A DNA stretch of 64,000 bases. Source: Mallotus nudiflorus (Eukaryota > Streptophyta > Magnoliopsida > Malpighiales > Euphorbiaceae). Every line of letters starts with the position of its first letter. Position 1 is the stretch's first letter. Under the pieces are notes generated by a model. That model did not search any database, had not been told where the DNA came from, and saw nothing but the letters and a program-made list of their open reading frames with translations. This document shows positions 36,285 to 47,720 of the stretch, piece by piece. A program made the translations under genes and the position numbers. The stretch is from assembly GCA_947683625.1 (NCBI GenBank), contig CANTUR010000003.1, positions 620,001-684,000 of the forward strand. The letters are read 5' to 3'.

Positions 36285-36945
36285 GTTAGAGGCTCAAGTT
36301 GTAATTGCAATATTACCTAGGTTTGACCTCTGATCTTCATATTGGCTTATAAAGATCAACTTAGATTTAGGCCATGCTATGTCACATGTATTTTAGTTGT
36401 TATGTATATGATGCCATGCAATACAACATAACAATAACTAATTAAGATTAAATAAAGACAAACCCTCATTTAATAGTAAGTCATTATAATGCCTCCTATA
36501 AATTCAACACTTGTCAAGCCTTAGATTATTATATATAGGCCTGCCAAAGTAGGGTGTATAAATTTATCCAAGGAAGGCAAGTTGGATAATGGTGCTATCC
36601 AAATGTTTGATATGGTTTGACTTAACTAGGTTATTAAAATGGTTTTGGACCTAGGGCATTAGATGGGATTTTTACCCATGACATGTGATGTCAAATACCA
36701 TACCATACCATCCAAGAGTTACATAAGATGTAATTGATAATACTTGTTTACCTAAATAACCATATTTTAGGCGATGAGCCAAAGCTCACTTAGAGTATGG
36801 TGAAATATGGATCTTAGCCCACTAAAATTTATAAAATTAACTTAGAGGGTTATTTATTTAAGTGAATTTAGTGGGATTTTTTAATTATGCCTCATACATA
36901 TTTAATAAAATACTGAATGAACTTTGCATATATTTGGTGTAGATA
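36285..36945 (+). other. Family C untranslated leader, plus strand
   Basis: Non-coding. It matches, in reverse, the leader at 43153-43810 (for example ATATTACCTAGGTTTGACC and ATGCTATGTCACAT) and ends at the gag ATG at 36946. Confidence 0.8.
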
Positions 36946-37440
36946 ATGACTTCAAACACTACACCTACCATGTCATTGCGATCGATCCTTGAGAAGGATA
37001 AGCTCAATGGGACTAACTTTCTTGACTGGTACAGAAACCTAAGAATTGTTCTTAGGCATGAGAGAAAGGAATACATCCTTGATCAACCCATCCGTGAGGA
37101 ACCATCTACCAATGCTCTTAGAGCACAAAGCTATGCTTATAATAAGCATCTCAATGATTCTACTTATGTCACTTGTGTTATGCTTGGATGTATGGAGTCT
37201 GAGCTATAAAAGTAGCTGATGGAAATGGAGGCTTATACTATGATAGGCGATCTTAAGGAAATGTTCCAAGAGAAAGCTAAAATTGAAAGGTTCAATACCA
37301 TCAGGGCATTGCTTTCCTGCAAGCTGACTACTGGCGGCTCTGTCAGTCCTCATGTTCTCAAGATGAAGGGTCATCCTGATTACTTGGACAAGATTGGTTG
37401 CAAAAGGTTTCAAATAAACACATGGTTGCAACAATGATGA
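36946..37440 (+). pseudogene. Family C gag, plus strand, truncated
   Basis: Starts MTSNTTPTMSLRSILEKDKL and continues with NFLDWYRNLRIVLRHERKEY, typical copia gag. One stop after GCMESEL, then the same frame continues (EMEAYTMIGDLKEMFQEKAK) to DYLDKIG, where it is fused to an RT fragment at about 37392. The zinc-knuckle end is absent. A fuller copy lies on the minus strand at 42355-43152. Confidence 0.87.
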
Positions 37441-37613
37441 AACCTTTTCACCAGTGGCTATGCTAAAATCTATTCAAATTCTACTTGCCATAGTTGCATA
37501 CTATGATTATGAAATATGGCAAATGGATGTCAAAACAACATTTCTTAATGGAAATTTTCTTGAGGATGTGTACATGACACAGCCAGAGGGTTTTGTTAGT
37601 CCTGAGAATTATG
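37441..37613 (+). pseudogene. Family C reverse-transcriptase fragment (duplicate)
   Basis: FSPVAMLKSIQILLAI and YEIWQMDVKTTFLNGNFLED, nearly identical to the RT at 38915-39070. It is cut at about 37613, where an inverted segment begins. Confidence 0.82.
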
Positions 37614-38790
37614 AAACCATCATTTGTGTCAATCAAGGTCCATACTTGATTATCATACATGGAATGCATTTTTGATCTTATGGCTTCAAGCCATTTCTCA
37701 GAGTCAAGACTATTTATGGCCTCCTGATAGGATGTGGGCTCATTTTGATCCACAATTAACATATCATTATCACTGGTTATGAGAAATCCATATCTCATGG
37801 GGATTTGACATGTCCTACTAGACCTCCTTGGGCCTCCTGGTACTTATGCTGGCTCAACAACTACTTGTTGATTCAACTGCGATTCCATATCAGGCACAAT
37901 GCTATTTTGTGGGCCTTGAATTTCTTCAATTTGCACTGTGCTCCCACTAGTCCATTTGGAAATAAACTCTCTTTCCAAGAATATACCATTCCAAGACATA
38001 AACACTTTATTCTCAGATGCATTGTAGAAGTAATATCCTTTATTTTCTTCACGAAATCCCAACAGTGGTATTGATGGAACTCTATTCAAAATAAATGTAG
38101 AATTCGATCTATGATGAGTCAATATGATCTTCCAATCTCTTTTTAGGGATATTATTTAGAAACTGCTACATTCATTTTGAATAGAGTTCCATCGAAGGCA
38201 GTTGAAAAGACACCATATAAGAAATGTATTGGAAAAACTCCCAGTTTGTCTTTTCTTAAGATTTGAGGATGTGATGCTTTTATGAAGTGTCAAATCTCAG
38301 ATAAACTAGCACCCAAATCTGACAAATGCCTTTTTATGGGATATCCTACAGAAACTAAAGGATATTACTTCTACAATGCATTTGAGAACAAAGTGTTTGT
38401 GTCTCGGAATGGTATATTCTTGGAAAGAGAGTTTATTTCCAAAGGAACCAGTGGGAGCACAATGCAACTTAAAGAAATTCAAGGCCCACAAAATAGCATT
38501 GTACCTGATATGGAACTTTAGCTGAATCAACTAGTAGTTATTGAGCCAGCACAAGTACCAGAAGGCCCAATGAGGTCTAGTAGGACACGTCAAATCCCCA
38601 TGACATATGGATTTCTCATAACCAGTGATAATGATGTGTTAATTGTGGATCAAAATGAGCCCACATCCTATCAGGAGGCCATAAATAGTCCTAACTCTGA
38701 GAAATGGCTTGAAGCCATGAGATAAAAAATGCAATCCATGTATGATAATCAAGTATGGACCTTGATTGACTCAAATGATGGTTTAAAAAC
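37614..38790. repeat. Long inverted repeat of copia integrase/RT sequence
   Basis: The left arm (about 37614-38122, minus-strand coding) and the right arm (about 38150-38790, plus-strand coding) carry the same stretch: FILNRVPS, then KGYYFYNA, FLEREFISK, EIQGPQNSIVPDME, then YGFLITSDND and VWTLID. By eye the DNA is about 95% identical over most of the arm. The left arm lacks about 130 bp present in the right. The two arms meet near 38135, so a transcript could fold into a hairpin of over 400 bp. Confidence 0.88.
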
Positions 38791-40240
38791 TAATGGGCAA
38801 ATGGGTTTTCAAAAAGAAAATCAACATGGATGGCAATGTGCATACCTTTAAGGCAAGACTGGTTGTAAAAGGTTTCAAAAAAACACATGGTATAGTCTAT
38901 GATGAAATCTTTTCACCAGTGGCTATGCTAAAATCTATTCAAATTCTCCTTGCCATAGCTGCATACTATGATTATGAAATATGGCAAATGGACATCAAAA
39001 CAACATTTCTTAATGGAAATTTACTTGAAGATGTGTACATGACATAACTAGAGGGTTTTGTTAGTCCTAAGAATTCTGGAAACGTATGCACGCTTCAAAG
39101 ATCCATTTATGGATTGAAGCAAGCATCTCGGAGTTGGAATCTTCATTTTGATGAAGCAGTCAAAGAATTTGGCTTCATTAAAAATGATGATGAACCTTGT
39201 GTATATAAGAAAGTTAGTGGGAGTGCTATTATGTTTTTAGTGTTGTATGTGGATGACATACTACTCATTGGAAATGAAATCCCTATTTTACAAAATGTTA
39301 AATCATGGTTAGGGAATTATTTCTCAATGAAAGACGTAGGTGAAGCTGCTTATATATTAGGCATCAAGATCTATAGAGATAGATCTAAAAGGCTTATTGG
39401 CCTAGGTCAAAGCACTTATATTGATAAGATATTGAACATGTTTAGTATGCAAGATTCCAAGAGAGGATTCTTGCCAATGTCGCATGGCATTAGTCTCAGC
39501 AAGACTTAGTGTCCTATGACACAAGATGAACAAGACCTCATGAGTAAGATTCCATATGTTTTTGCTATTGGATCTATCATGTATGCAATATTGTGTACTC
39601 GACCTGATGTTTCATATGCCTCAAGCACTATGAGCAGATACCAGTTAGACCTAGGTGAAAGTCACTGGACAGTAGTTAAAAATATCCTTAAGTACTTGAG
39701 AAGAACTAAGGATGCATTTTTACTATATGGTGGTTAGGAAGATGAGCTAGTTGCAAATGGTTACACAGATGCCAGCTTCCAAACTGACAAGGATGATTTT
39801 CGATCACAATCAGGATATGTGTTTTGTTTGAATGGAGGTGCAGTGAGCTGAAGGAGTTCCAAGCAAGACACTGTTGCTGATTCTACAACAGAAGCTGAGT
39901 ACATAGCTGCCTCAGAAGCAGCTAAGGAGGCTGTTTGGATCAAGAAGTTCATAACTAGACTAGGTGTTATTCCTAGTATATCAGATCCAGTGAACTTGTA
40001 TTGTGACAATATTAGAGCTATAGCCCAAGCTAAGGAGCCCAGATCACATCAGAGATCCAAACACATACTCAGGCATTATCATCTCATTTGAGAAATCATT
40101 GAGAGAGGAGACATCAAGATATGCAGAGTACCTACAAATGATAATGTTGCTAATCCACTGACTAAGCCTCTTTCATAGCCTAAACATGAGAGTCATACTA
40201 GGTCCATGGGTATTCGATACGATGTTGATTGGGCCTAGTG
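38141..40240 (+). pseudogene. Family C pol: integrase C-terminus, RT and RNase H
   Basis: Integrase end with ATFILNRVPSKAVEKTPY and a GCDAFMK region; RT with WVFKKKINMDG, FKARLVVKGFKK, WQMDIKTTFLNGN and SIYGLKQASRSWN; the catalytic box LYVDDILLIGN intact at about 39243-39275; YILGIKIYRDRS; RNase H with ALLYSTRPDVSYA-type ILCTRPDVSYA, DELVANGYTDASF, then QDTVADSTTEAEYIAASEAA and the NPLTKPL end. Stops at about 38518, 39046, 39507, 39736, 39849, 40090 and 40177. The 13 bp that should hold the polypurine tract and the first LTR bases are deleted at 40245. Confidence 0.88.
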
Positions 40241-40245
40241 CAAGT

Positions 40246-41770
40246 TGATATGCACTAGGTCAATCATTTGATTATGTATTGACTTTCTTATTTTATTAAT
40301 AAAGAGGTATTTCATTCTCATTTGATTTTATGATAATTTTATGAATGGTTAATTCTTACTAAGGCCATCAAGTATGTGACTTGATAGTAAAACCCTTAGA
40401 TTAAAATAAGAGTTCTATTCTAATTGTCCCTAGCCATTTTTTCAATATATAAATATTAAAGTATTAAGCCTAGTATGATCTTGACTGATGGTTATGTTTT
40501 AATAATCATGAATATGAGATATTAAGTCAACTCATAGGTACATGATAAGAGATCATGTACTGGATTGACCCACTATGAGAATACTGCATAGAATATTGTC
40601 ATAAGTATTTCTCATCACAATAATTTTGTTTTAGTCCTTTGACCTTGAAATCATCATGGATTTCTACATAGCTATTTTATGTTTTGACACATTCTAACAT
40701 TGTCTTTAACCAGACGATTAAATAGGATGTTGTTGGATATGAAATTAGTTATGTGAGGAATGTGAGTGATTTAGAAGGAATTTATCCCTCATTAATATGA
40801 GAAAGATATCTATGGGCCCCTTGATGAGATAGACTGAAGGAAAATGCATGGCCATGTTGAAATGAATTGATAAAGAGTTATCATTTTCAGTCTACTTGGA
40901 ATCAAGTCATAATATTGAACTATATAAGGATGACATTCTATGCCTTATGTTCAATTAAGATATCATGTGATAAAGGGATGATAAAATTTACTGTAATTAT
41001 GTTATGTCGGATTATTGACTTCACATGACTTGGGTAGTCATAATGTCTTGCTAGAGGCCACTTATGACTTGTAGGCCTAAATAGAGATTTAGGCCCACTG
41101 CCAATGTTATATGAACCTACAGGGTCACACACTTAGAATAAGCCCAAAATGATTATGGGTTTAATAAGCCCAAAATAAACTCAATGGAAATAAATAATTA
41201 AAGTGTTTTATTTATTTAAGATAAATGTTATTTTAAATAAATAAATAAGATATTATTTTTGATTTGTTTTTAAAACAAAATTAGAATATAATAAATGTGA
41301 AATTACCAAAAGGTCATTGGTAGGTGAAACCTTAATTTAAAGTCTATAAATATGTTATATTCTCTTGGGTTTAATACAGTTTTGTTTTTTCCCTGCCTCC
41401 AAAAATGGTTTTCTCTCTTCCTAGAAAACAAACATAGAGTTTTTCTTTTGTTTTTGATTTGTGAGACAATCAAGAAAGTTGCTAGCACACACTCTAATTC
41501 ATTTTTTGAAGGACTGTTAGTGTGGATACCTATAGAGGACGCATCCTTTTGGAGACATCTTGTTCCGAATAACCAAAGCAAAAAGCTCGAGGTAAGGTGT
41601 CACCGGTGTGAACCTCCTCTCATCCTTCAAGAAAATCTTGCCTTTTCCATGTTTTTGTGAGATTCTTGAAACCTTAGATTTAATCAAATAGTCAAATTAC
41701 ATGGATCTAGATTTGGGAACATGATAAAATTTTAATTTTTTCGCTACGTTTGAATCACGAAATCCCAACA
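40246..41770 (+). repeat. Family C LTR, plus strand (1.5 kb)
   Basis: From TGATATGCACTAGG (the first bases TGTTAG are deleted) to AATCCCAACA. Includes the TTGAACTATATAAGGATGAC TATA-like stretch at about 40916. Confidence 0.9.
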
Positions 41771-41781
41771 ATACAACATAT

Positions 41782-42340
41782 TATTAGTGATATGAACTAG
41801 GTCAATCATTTGATTATGTATTGATTTTCTTATTTTATTAATAAAGAGGTATTTCATTATCATTTAATTTTATGATAATTATATGAATGGTTAATTCTTT
41901 ACTAAAGCCATTAAGTATGTGACTTGATAGTAAAACCCTTAGATTAAAATAAGAGTTCTATTCTAATTGTCCCTAGCCATTTATTCATTATATAAATATT
42001 AAAATATTAAGCCTAGTATGATGTTGACTGATGGTTATGTTTTACTAATCATGAATATGAGATATTAAGTCAACTCATAGGTACATGATGAGAGATCATA
42101 TACTAGATTGACTTACTATGAGAAACGTCTTAATCCGAACAACTAAAGCAAAAAGCTCAAGGTAACGTGTCACTGGTGTGAACCTCCTCCCATCCTTCCA
42201 AAAAATGTTGCCTCTTCTATGTTTTGGTGAGATTCTTGACACCCTAGATTTAAGCAAGTAGTCGAATTACATGGATCTAGGTTTGGGAACGTGATAAAAT
42301 TTTAATTTTTCCACTGCGTTTGAATCATGAAATCCTAATA
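41782..42340 (+). repeat. Family C LTR, plus strand, internally deleted
   Basis: Starts TATTAGTGATATG, 11 bp after the previous LTR, and jumps at about 42125 from the 5' third to the last 220 bp of the LTR, so roughly 970 bp are missing. Ends AATCCTAATA and is followed by a primer-binding site TGGTATCAGAGC at 42342-42353. Confidence 0.88.
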
Positions 42341-42341
42341 G

Positions 42342-42353
42342 TGGTATCAGAGC
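42342..42353 (+). other. Family C primer-binding site, plus strand
   Basis: Perfect TGGTATCAGAGC. It is followed within a few bases (shared GCTTGCAA) by minus-strand gag sequence, so the leader is missing here and the junction is a rearrangement. Confidence 0.88.
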
Positions 42354-42354
42354 T

Positions 42355-43152
42355 TGCAATTTCTTTTCCAGTGGCCTGGCTCATTACAGAAAAAGCAAAT
42401 TCCTTCCTTTGCTTTGGGTTTAGCCTTGGATTTGGGCTTGGGCTTGGGCTTCTGAAAGCCTTTAAAGGCCTTACCCTTGCCCTTTCCAACCCTTTTCATC
42501 CCCTTTCCCTTATTGTCCATGAGAACATCCTTGGTGTTACTCTTGCTGTTCTTTTCAACATCCCATGCAACTCTGAAATAGTCTTCTCCATACTATGCAT
42601 ATTGTAATTCATAACGAAGCTATCATAAGCTTCAGGCAAAGATTGGAGAATAATATCCACAGCCAGTTCTTGTTCAATCTTGAGACCAAGCTTGTCCAAG
42701 TGGTCAAGATGACCCTTCATCTTGAGAACATGAGGATTGACAGAGCCGCTAGTAGTCAGCTTGTAGGAAAGCAATGCCCTGATGGTATTGAACCTTTCAA
42801 TTCTAGCTTTCTCTTGGAACATTTCCTTGAGATGGCCTATCATAGTATAAGCCTCCATTTCCATCAGCTGCTTTTGTAGCTCAGACTCCATACATCCAAG
42901 CATAACACAAGTGACATCAGTAGAATCATTGAGATGCTTATTATAAGCATCCCTTTGTGCTCTAGGAGCATTGGCAGCTGGTTCCTCAAGGATGGGTTGA
43001 TCAAGGATGTATTGATCAAGGATGTATTCCTTTCTCTCATGCCTAAGAATAATTCTTAGGTTTCTGTACCAGTTAAGAAAGTTAGTCCTATTGAGCATAT
43101 CCTTCTTAAGGATCGATTGCAGCGACATAGTAAATGTAGTGTTTGAAGTCAT
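42355..43152 (-). pseudogene. Family C gag, minus strand
   Basis: The best gag copy of the family. MTSNTTFTMSLQSILKKDML at the start, NFLNWYRNLRIILRHERKEY, then LTTSGSVNPHVLKMKGHLD and IILQSLPEAYDSFV. One frame runs 218 codons to a stop at 42496; a frameshift near 42555 moves the true frame to the Lys-rich linker (KGKGKAFKGFQKPKPKPKSK) and an intact zinc knuckle CFFCNEPGHWKRNC ending at 42355. An 18-bp tandem duplication at about 43003-43035 duplicates YILDQ. No pol follows on this strand. Confidence 0.9.
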
Positions 43153-44244
43153 TTTCTACAACAAATATATGCACAGTCCATTCAGTATTTTATTAAATAT
43201 GTATGAGGCATAATTAAAAAACTTCCACTAAATTTACTTAAATCAATAACCCTCTAAGTTAATTTTACAAATTTTAGTGGGCCAAGATCCATATTTCATC
43301 ATACTCTAAGTGAGCTTTGGCTCATTGCCTAAAATATGGTTATTTAGGTAGACAACTCTTATCAATTGCATCTCATGTAACTCTTGGATGGTATAGGATT
43401 TGACATCACATGTTATAGCTAAAAATCCCATCTAATGCCTTAGGTCCAAAACCATTTTGATAACCTAGTTAAGTCAAACCATATCAAACATTTGGATAGC
43501 ACTATTATCCAATTTTCCTTCCTCGGATAAATTTATACACCCTGCTTTGGCAAGCCCATATATAATAATCTAAGGCTTAACAAGTGTTGAATTTATGGGA
43601 GGCATTATAATGACTTAATATTAAATGAGGGTTCATCTTTATTTAATCTTATTTAGTTATTGTTATATTGTATTGCATGGCATCACATACATGGCATCAC
43701 ATACATAACAACTAAAATAAATGTGACATAGCATGACCCAAATCTAAGTTGATCTTCATATGCCAATATAAAGATCAAAGGTCAAACCTAGGTAATATTA
43801 CACTTACAAATTGAGCCTCCAACTTGGATCTCCATCTTCTACCATGGATCTCCTTTTTTAGTTCCCACCTTGGATTTCCATCCTGGGCCTTCAACTTGAA
43901 TTGCACCATGGGTCTTGATTTACATAAATTGTTGTAATTTATTCTACACTATTCTAATAAAATAAAGACAACAAAACAAAAATGGCCCGCAGGCTGTATT
44001 TAAAATTACAACCCATAAAAATTAAATCCAATCACATTTTTCTAAGGGCCATGCTATGCACTATGCATAAAACAATAAACATGTATAACATAATAAACTA
44101 TTTAGTTAGCAAATCCAATTATTATGTTAAAAAATAAAATAATGTGACAATTCTTTCGGGGTCAAGGGGCAGTGCCCTTTGCAGGGTCCCAAGGGCAGCG
44201 CCCCCAGCGGGGTTCCAAGGGGCAGCGCCCCTGGCGGGGTTCGG
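43153..44244 (-). other. Family C untranslated leader, minus strand
   Basis: Non-coding leader upstream of the minus-strand gag, with stretches that mirror the plus-strand leader at 36280-36945. It ends at the GC-rich repeat (44157-44244), next to a truncated plus-strand LTR. Confidence 0.75.
44157..44244. repeat. GC-rich tandem repeat in copia leader
   Basis: Three imperfect units of about 26 bp around CAAGGGGCAGCGCCCCTGGC and GGGGTTC, each holding a small hairpin (GGGGCAGCGCCCC). A striking GC island in AT-rich sequence. Such units are common in the leaders of plant copia elements; function unknown. Confidence 0.85.
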
Positions 44245-45771
44245 GCACTAGGTCAATCATTTGATTATGTATTGAATTTCTTATTTTATTAATAAAGAGG
44301 TATTTCATTATCATTTGATTTTATGATAATTATATGAATGGTTAATTCTTACTAAGGCCATTAAGTATGTGACTTGATAGTAAAACCCTTAGATTAAAAT
44401 AAGAGTTCTATTCTAATTGTCCCTAGCCATTTATTCATTATATAAATATTAAAGTATTAAGCCTAGTATGATCTTGACTGATGGTTATGTTTTACTAATT
44501 ATGAAAATGAGATATTAAGTTAACTCATAGGTACATGATGAGAGATCATGTACTGGATTGACCCACTATGAGAATACTACATAGAATATTGTCATAAGTA
44601 TTTCTCATTGTAGTGATATTGTTTAAGTCCTTTGACCTTGAAATCATCATGGATTTCTACATGGCTATTTTATGTTTTGACACATTCTAACATTATCTTT
44701 AACCAGACGATTAAATAGGATGTTGTTGGATATGAAATTAGTTATGTGAGGAATGTGATTGATTCAGAAGGAATTTATCCCTCATTAATATGAGAAAGAT
44801 ATCTATAGGCCCCTTAATGAGATAGACTGAAGGAAAATGCATGCCATGCTGAAATAATTGATAAAGAGTTATCATTTTCAGTCTACTTGGAATCAAGTCA
44901 TTGAACTATATAAGGATGACATTCTATGCCTTATGTTCAATTAAGATATCATGTGATAAAGGGACGATAAAATTCACTGTAATTAGGTTATGTCGGATTA
45001 TCGACTTCACATGACTTTGGTAGTCATAATGTCTTGTTAGAGGCCACTTATAACTTGTAGGCCTAAATATAGATTTAGGCCCATTGCCAATGTTATATGA
45101 ACCTACAGGGTCATACACTTAGAACAAACCCAAAACGATTATGGGTTTAATAAGCCTAAAATAAACTCTATAGAAATAAATAATTAAAGTGTTTTATTTA
45201 TTTGTTTATTTATTTAAGATAAATGTTATTTTAAATAAATAAATAAATAAGATATTATTTCTGATTTGTTTTTAAAATAAAATCAGAATATAATAAATGG
45301 GAAATTACCAAAAGGTCATTGGTAGGTGAAACCCTAATTTGGAGTCTATAAATATGTTATATTCTCTAGGGTTTAATACAGTTTTGTTTTTTCCCTACCT
45401 CCAAAAACGGTTTTCTCTCTTCCTAGAAAACAAACATAGAGTTGTTCTTTTGTTTTTGATTTGTGAGACAATCAAGAAAGTTGCTAGCACACACTCCAAT
45501 TCATTTTTTGAAGGGCTATTTGTGTGGATACCTATAGAGGACGTATCCTTTTGGAGACGCCTTGGTCCGAACAACCAAAACAAAAAGCTCGAGTAAGGTG
45601 TCACCGGTGTGAACCTCCTCTCATCCTTCGAGAAAATCTTGCCTCTTCTGCATTTTGGTGAGATTCTTGAAACCCTAGATTTAATCAAGTAGTCGAATTA
45701 CATGGATCTAGGTTTAGGAACGAGATAAAATTTTAATTTTTCTACTGCTTTTGAATCACAAAATCCCAACA
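44245..45771 (+). repeat. Family C LTR, plus strand (1.5 kb, 5' end truncated)
   Basis: From GCACTAGGTCAATC to AATCCCAACA, about as long as the copy at 40246. A mutated primer-binding site TGGTATCATAGC follows at 45773. Confidence 0.9.
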
Positions 45772-45796
45772 GTGGTATCATAGCATAAATCCACTA

Positions 45797-46441
45797 TTGT
45801 TAACTCTTTATCAATTTATTTCAGAATGGCCATGCATTTTCCTTTAGTCTATCTTATTTAGGGGCCCATAGATATCTTTGTCATATTAATGGGGGATAAA
45901 TTCCTTCTGAATCACTCACATTCCTCACATGAATAATTTCATATACAACAACATCCTATTTAGTCTTCTAGTTAAAGACAATATTAGAATGTGTCAAAAA
46001 ATAAAATAGCTATGTAGAAATCCATGATGATTTCAAGGTCAAAGGACTGAAATAAAATTACTGTGATGAGAAATACTTATGATAATATTCTATGCAGTAT
46101 TCTCATAGTGGGTCAATCCAGTACATGATCTCTCATCATGTACCTATGAGTTGACTTAATGTCTCATATTCATGATTAGTAAAACATAACCATCAATCAA
46201 CATCATACTAGCCTTTATACTTTAATATTTATATAATGAATAAATGGCTAGGGACAATTAGAATAGAACTCTTATTTTAATCTAAGTGTTTTACTATCAA
46301 GACACATACTTGATGGCCTTAGTAAGAATTAACCATGCATATAATTATCATAAAATCAAAAGATAATGAAATACCTCTTTATTAATAAAATAAGAAAGTC
46401 AATACATAATCAAATGATTGACCTAGTGCATATCACTAACA
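45797..46441 (-). repeat. Family C LTR 5' half, minus strand
   Basis: Reverse of the first 640 bp of the LTR, ending in ATATCACTAACA followed by the CAAAC target duplication. This is the 5' LTR end of the outer minus-strand copy; its 3' half is replaced by the plus-strand LTR. Confidence 0.88.
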
Positions 46442-47720
46442 CAAACATCTTAGGCTATTAATCCAAGTCCTATTAGAAACAACATATATTATTAATTTAG
46501 TACCTTAATTAATGTCTCATATTAATTAAGTATAAATTAATAATTAAACCCTTCACTTGAATTAGATTTCATGATATGCTAGAATCATTGCTTAAAGCAT
46601 AAATCCAATTCCATTAGTCTTAATTATTTAATTAAAAAGTTTAATAAATAATTAGATTAATATTGATGATGATTTGGTGAAACTCTTTTAAGTGTGACTT
46701 TCTAGATTCATGTCTAATTGGTAATGAGAAGATAGTATTAACACATGACATTATTTGAAACTCTTTTCAAATCTAAATATGAAAATCCTAATTATGCACA
46801 TTTAATTCTCATAATTTGTGAGTGACCCCTAACATCGATATCACAACTTCCCAATTAAAAATGAATGCATGTGTTGATTCACATAAACCCATTTGGTCAT
46901 AATTATTGTGCACTAAAATCCCTTCATTAGAAGATCCTGACATAGCCTAGAGTCATGGTTTAGTAAAAATATAATAGTTATATCATATGACCTCGTCTCA
47001 ACTTCTATTTTGGATAAAATATAACCAACACTAAAACTCTTTTAGTTTGTGTCATATTTATCTTGGCTAGGAACTTATTCACCTAAAAAGAACTCATATA
47101 GCATAGGATCTTATCTCGGTTCACTCCAGACAATGAATCCTATCTTGGCTGAACACTTATCCCTACACTTAACAAACTATAGCCACTATACACCATATAG
47201 CCATGTATTATTAACACAAGCATGTAAGCGGTAATAAACCCTAACCACTTAAACATGGATGACCATGTCACCTCAGGTTAAAGGACTATATGCAACATTA
47301 TGACCTAGATTGTGATTGTTGATTATAAGTGAATATCCATGCAATCATAAATCTAATGTCATGTTCGATCCACCCATCACATGAGTATCCATATGTTCAT
47401 TCTGATATCTCATATCAAGTAGTATGAGACTCACTACCTCCCACTAATAGTATCATATATTAATTAAGGAAAATAGACAGAGGTGATAGTCTAATTATTA
47501 TTACCCAAATATTAATCAATTGACTATGAATAATTTTATGCCATATGTACTAAATAAATTTATAGTTCATATTATCAACTCTTGATAGTAAATTTATTTA
47601 ACATTATGCCAGTGGATAAATATTCAATTAAATAAATACTTTAAATAATAGAATATTATTTTATTGCCATTTGGGATAATTTATAATGTTAAATATATAA
47701 TTGGCCTTTAGGGCATACCA

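Larger units (their letters stand above)
35164..46441 (-). mobile_element. Rearranged Ty1/copia nest C (family C copies in both orientations)
   Basis: Exactly flanked by CAAAC (35159-35163 and 46442-46446). The outer ends are the LTR termini of one minus-strand element: the 3' LTR end at 35164 and the LTR start at 46441. Inside, minus-strand RNase H (35756-36284), gag (42355-43152) and leader (43153-44244) belong to that element, while 36280-42340 and 44245-45771 are plus-strand pieces of close relatives. The family C LTR is about 1.5 kb, begins TGTTAGTGATATGC and ends AATCCCAACA. No complete uninterrupted member is present. A history of insertion plus inversion or template switching is inferred. 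Confidence 0.85.
34210..47720 (-). mobile_element. Probable solo LTR F (about 2.2 kb net), split by nest C
   Basis: The outer parts 34210-35163 and 46447-47720 join across the CAAAC duplication into one block of about 2.2 kb with no coding frame. It starts TGTGGTGAGCG and ends GGGCATACCA; read on the minus strand it begins TGGTATGCCCTAAAGGCC and ends CTCACCACA, so it has TG...CA ends of LTR type. It contains a (TA)n run at about 34690-34711. It lies inside the gag of B. The adjoining bases (ACAAG left, CGTAT right) do not match as a 5-bp duplication; instead TATGC(T)AATAAA occurs near both edges. Family unknown. Confidence 0.65.

Noticed and set aside
42320..42607. Plus-strand ORF of 95 codons with a hydrophobic Leu/Gly run
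   Set aside because: It is the complement of the Lys/Pro-rich linker and zinc knuckle of the minus-strand gag; a shadow.
44157..44244. CRISPR-like array or rDNA fragment because of GC-rich repeats
   Set aside because: Units are directly adjacent with no spacers, in a plant retroelement leader.
47049..47234. 61-codon plus-strand ORF in LTR F
   Set aside because: No similarity and lies in a non-coding LTR block; chance ORF.
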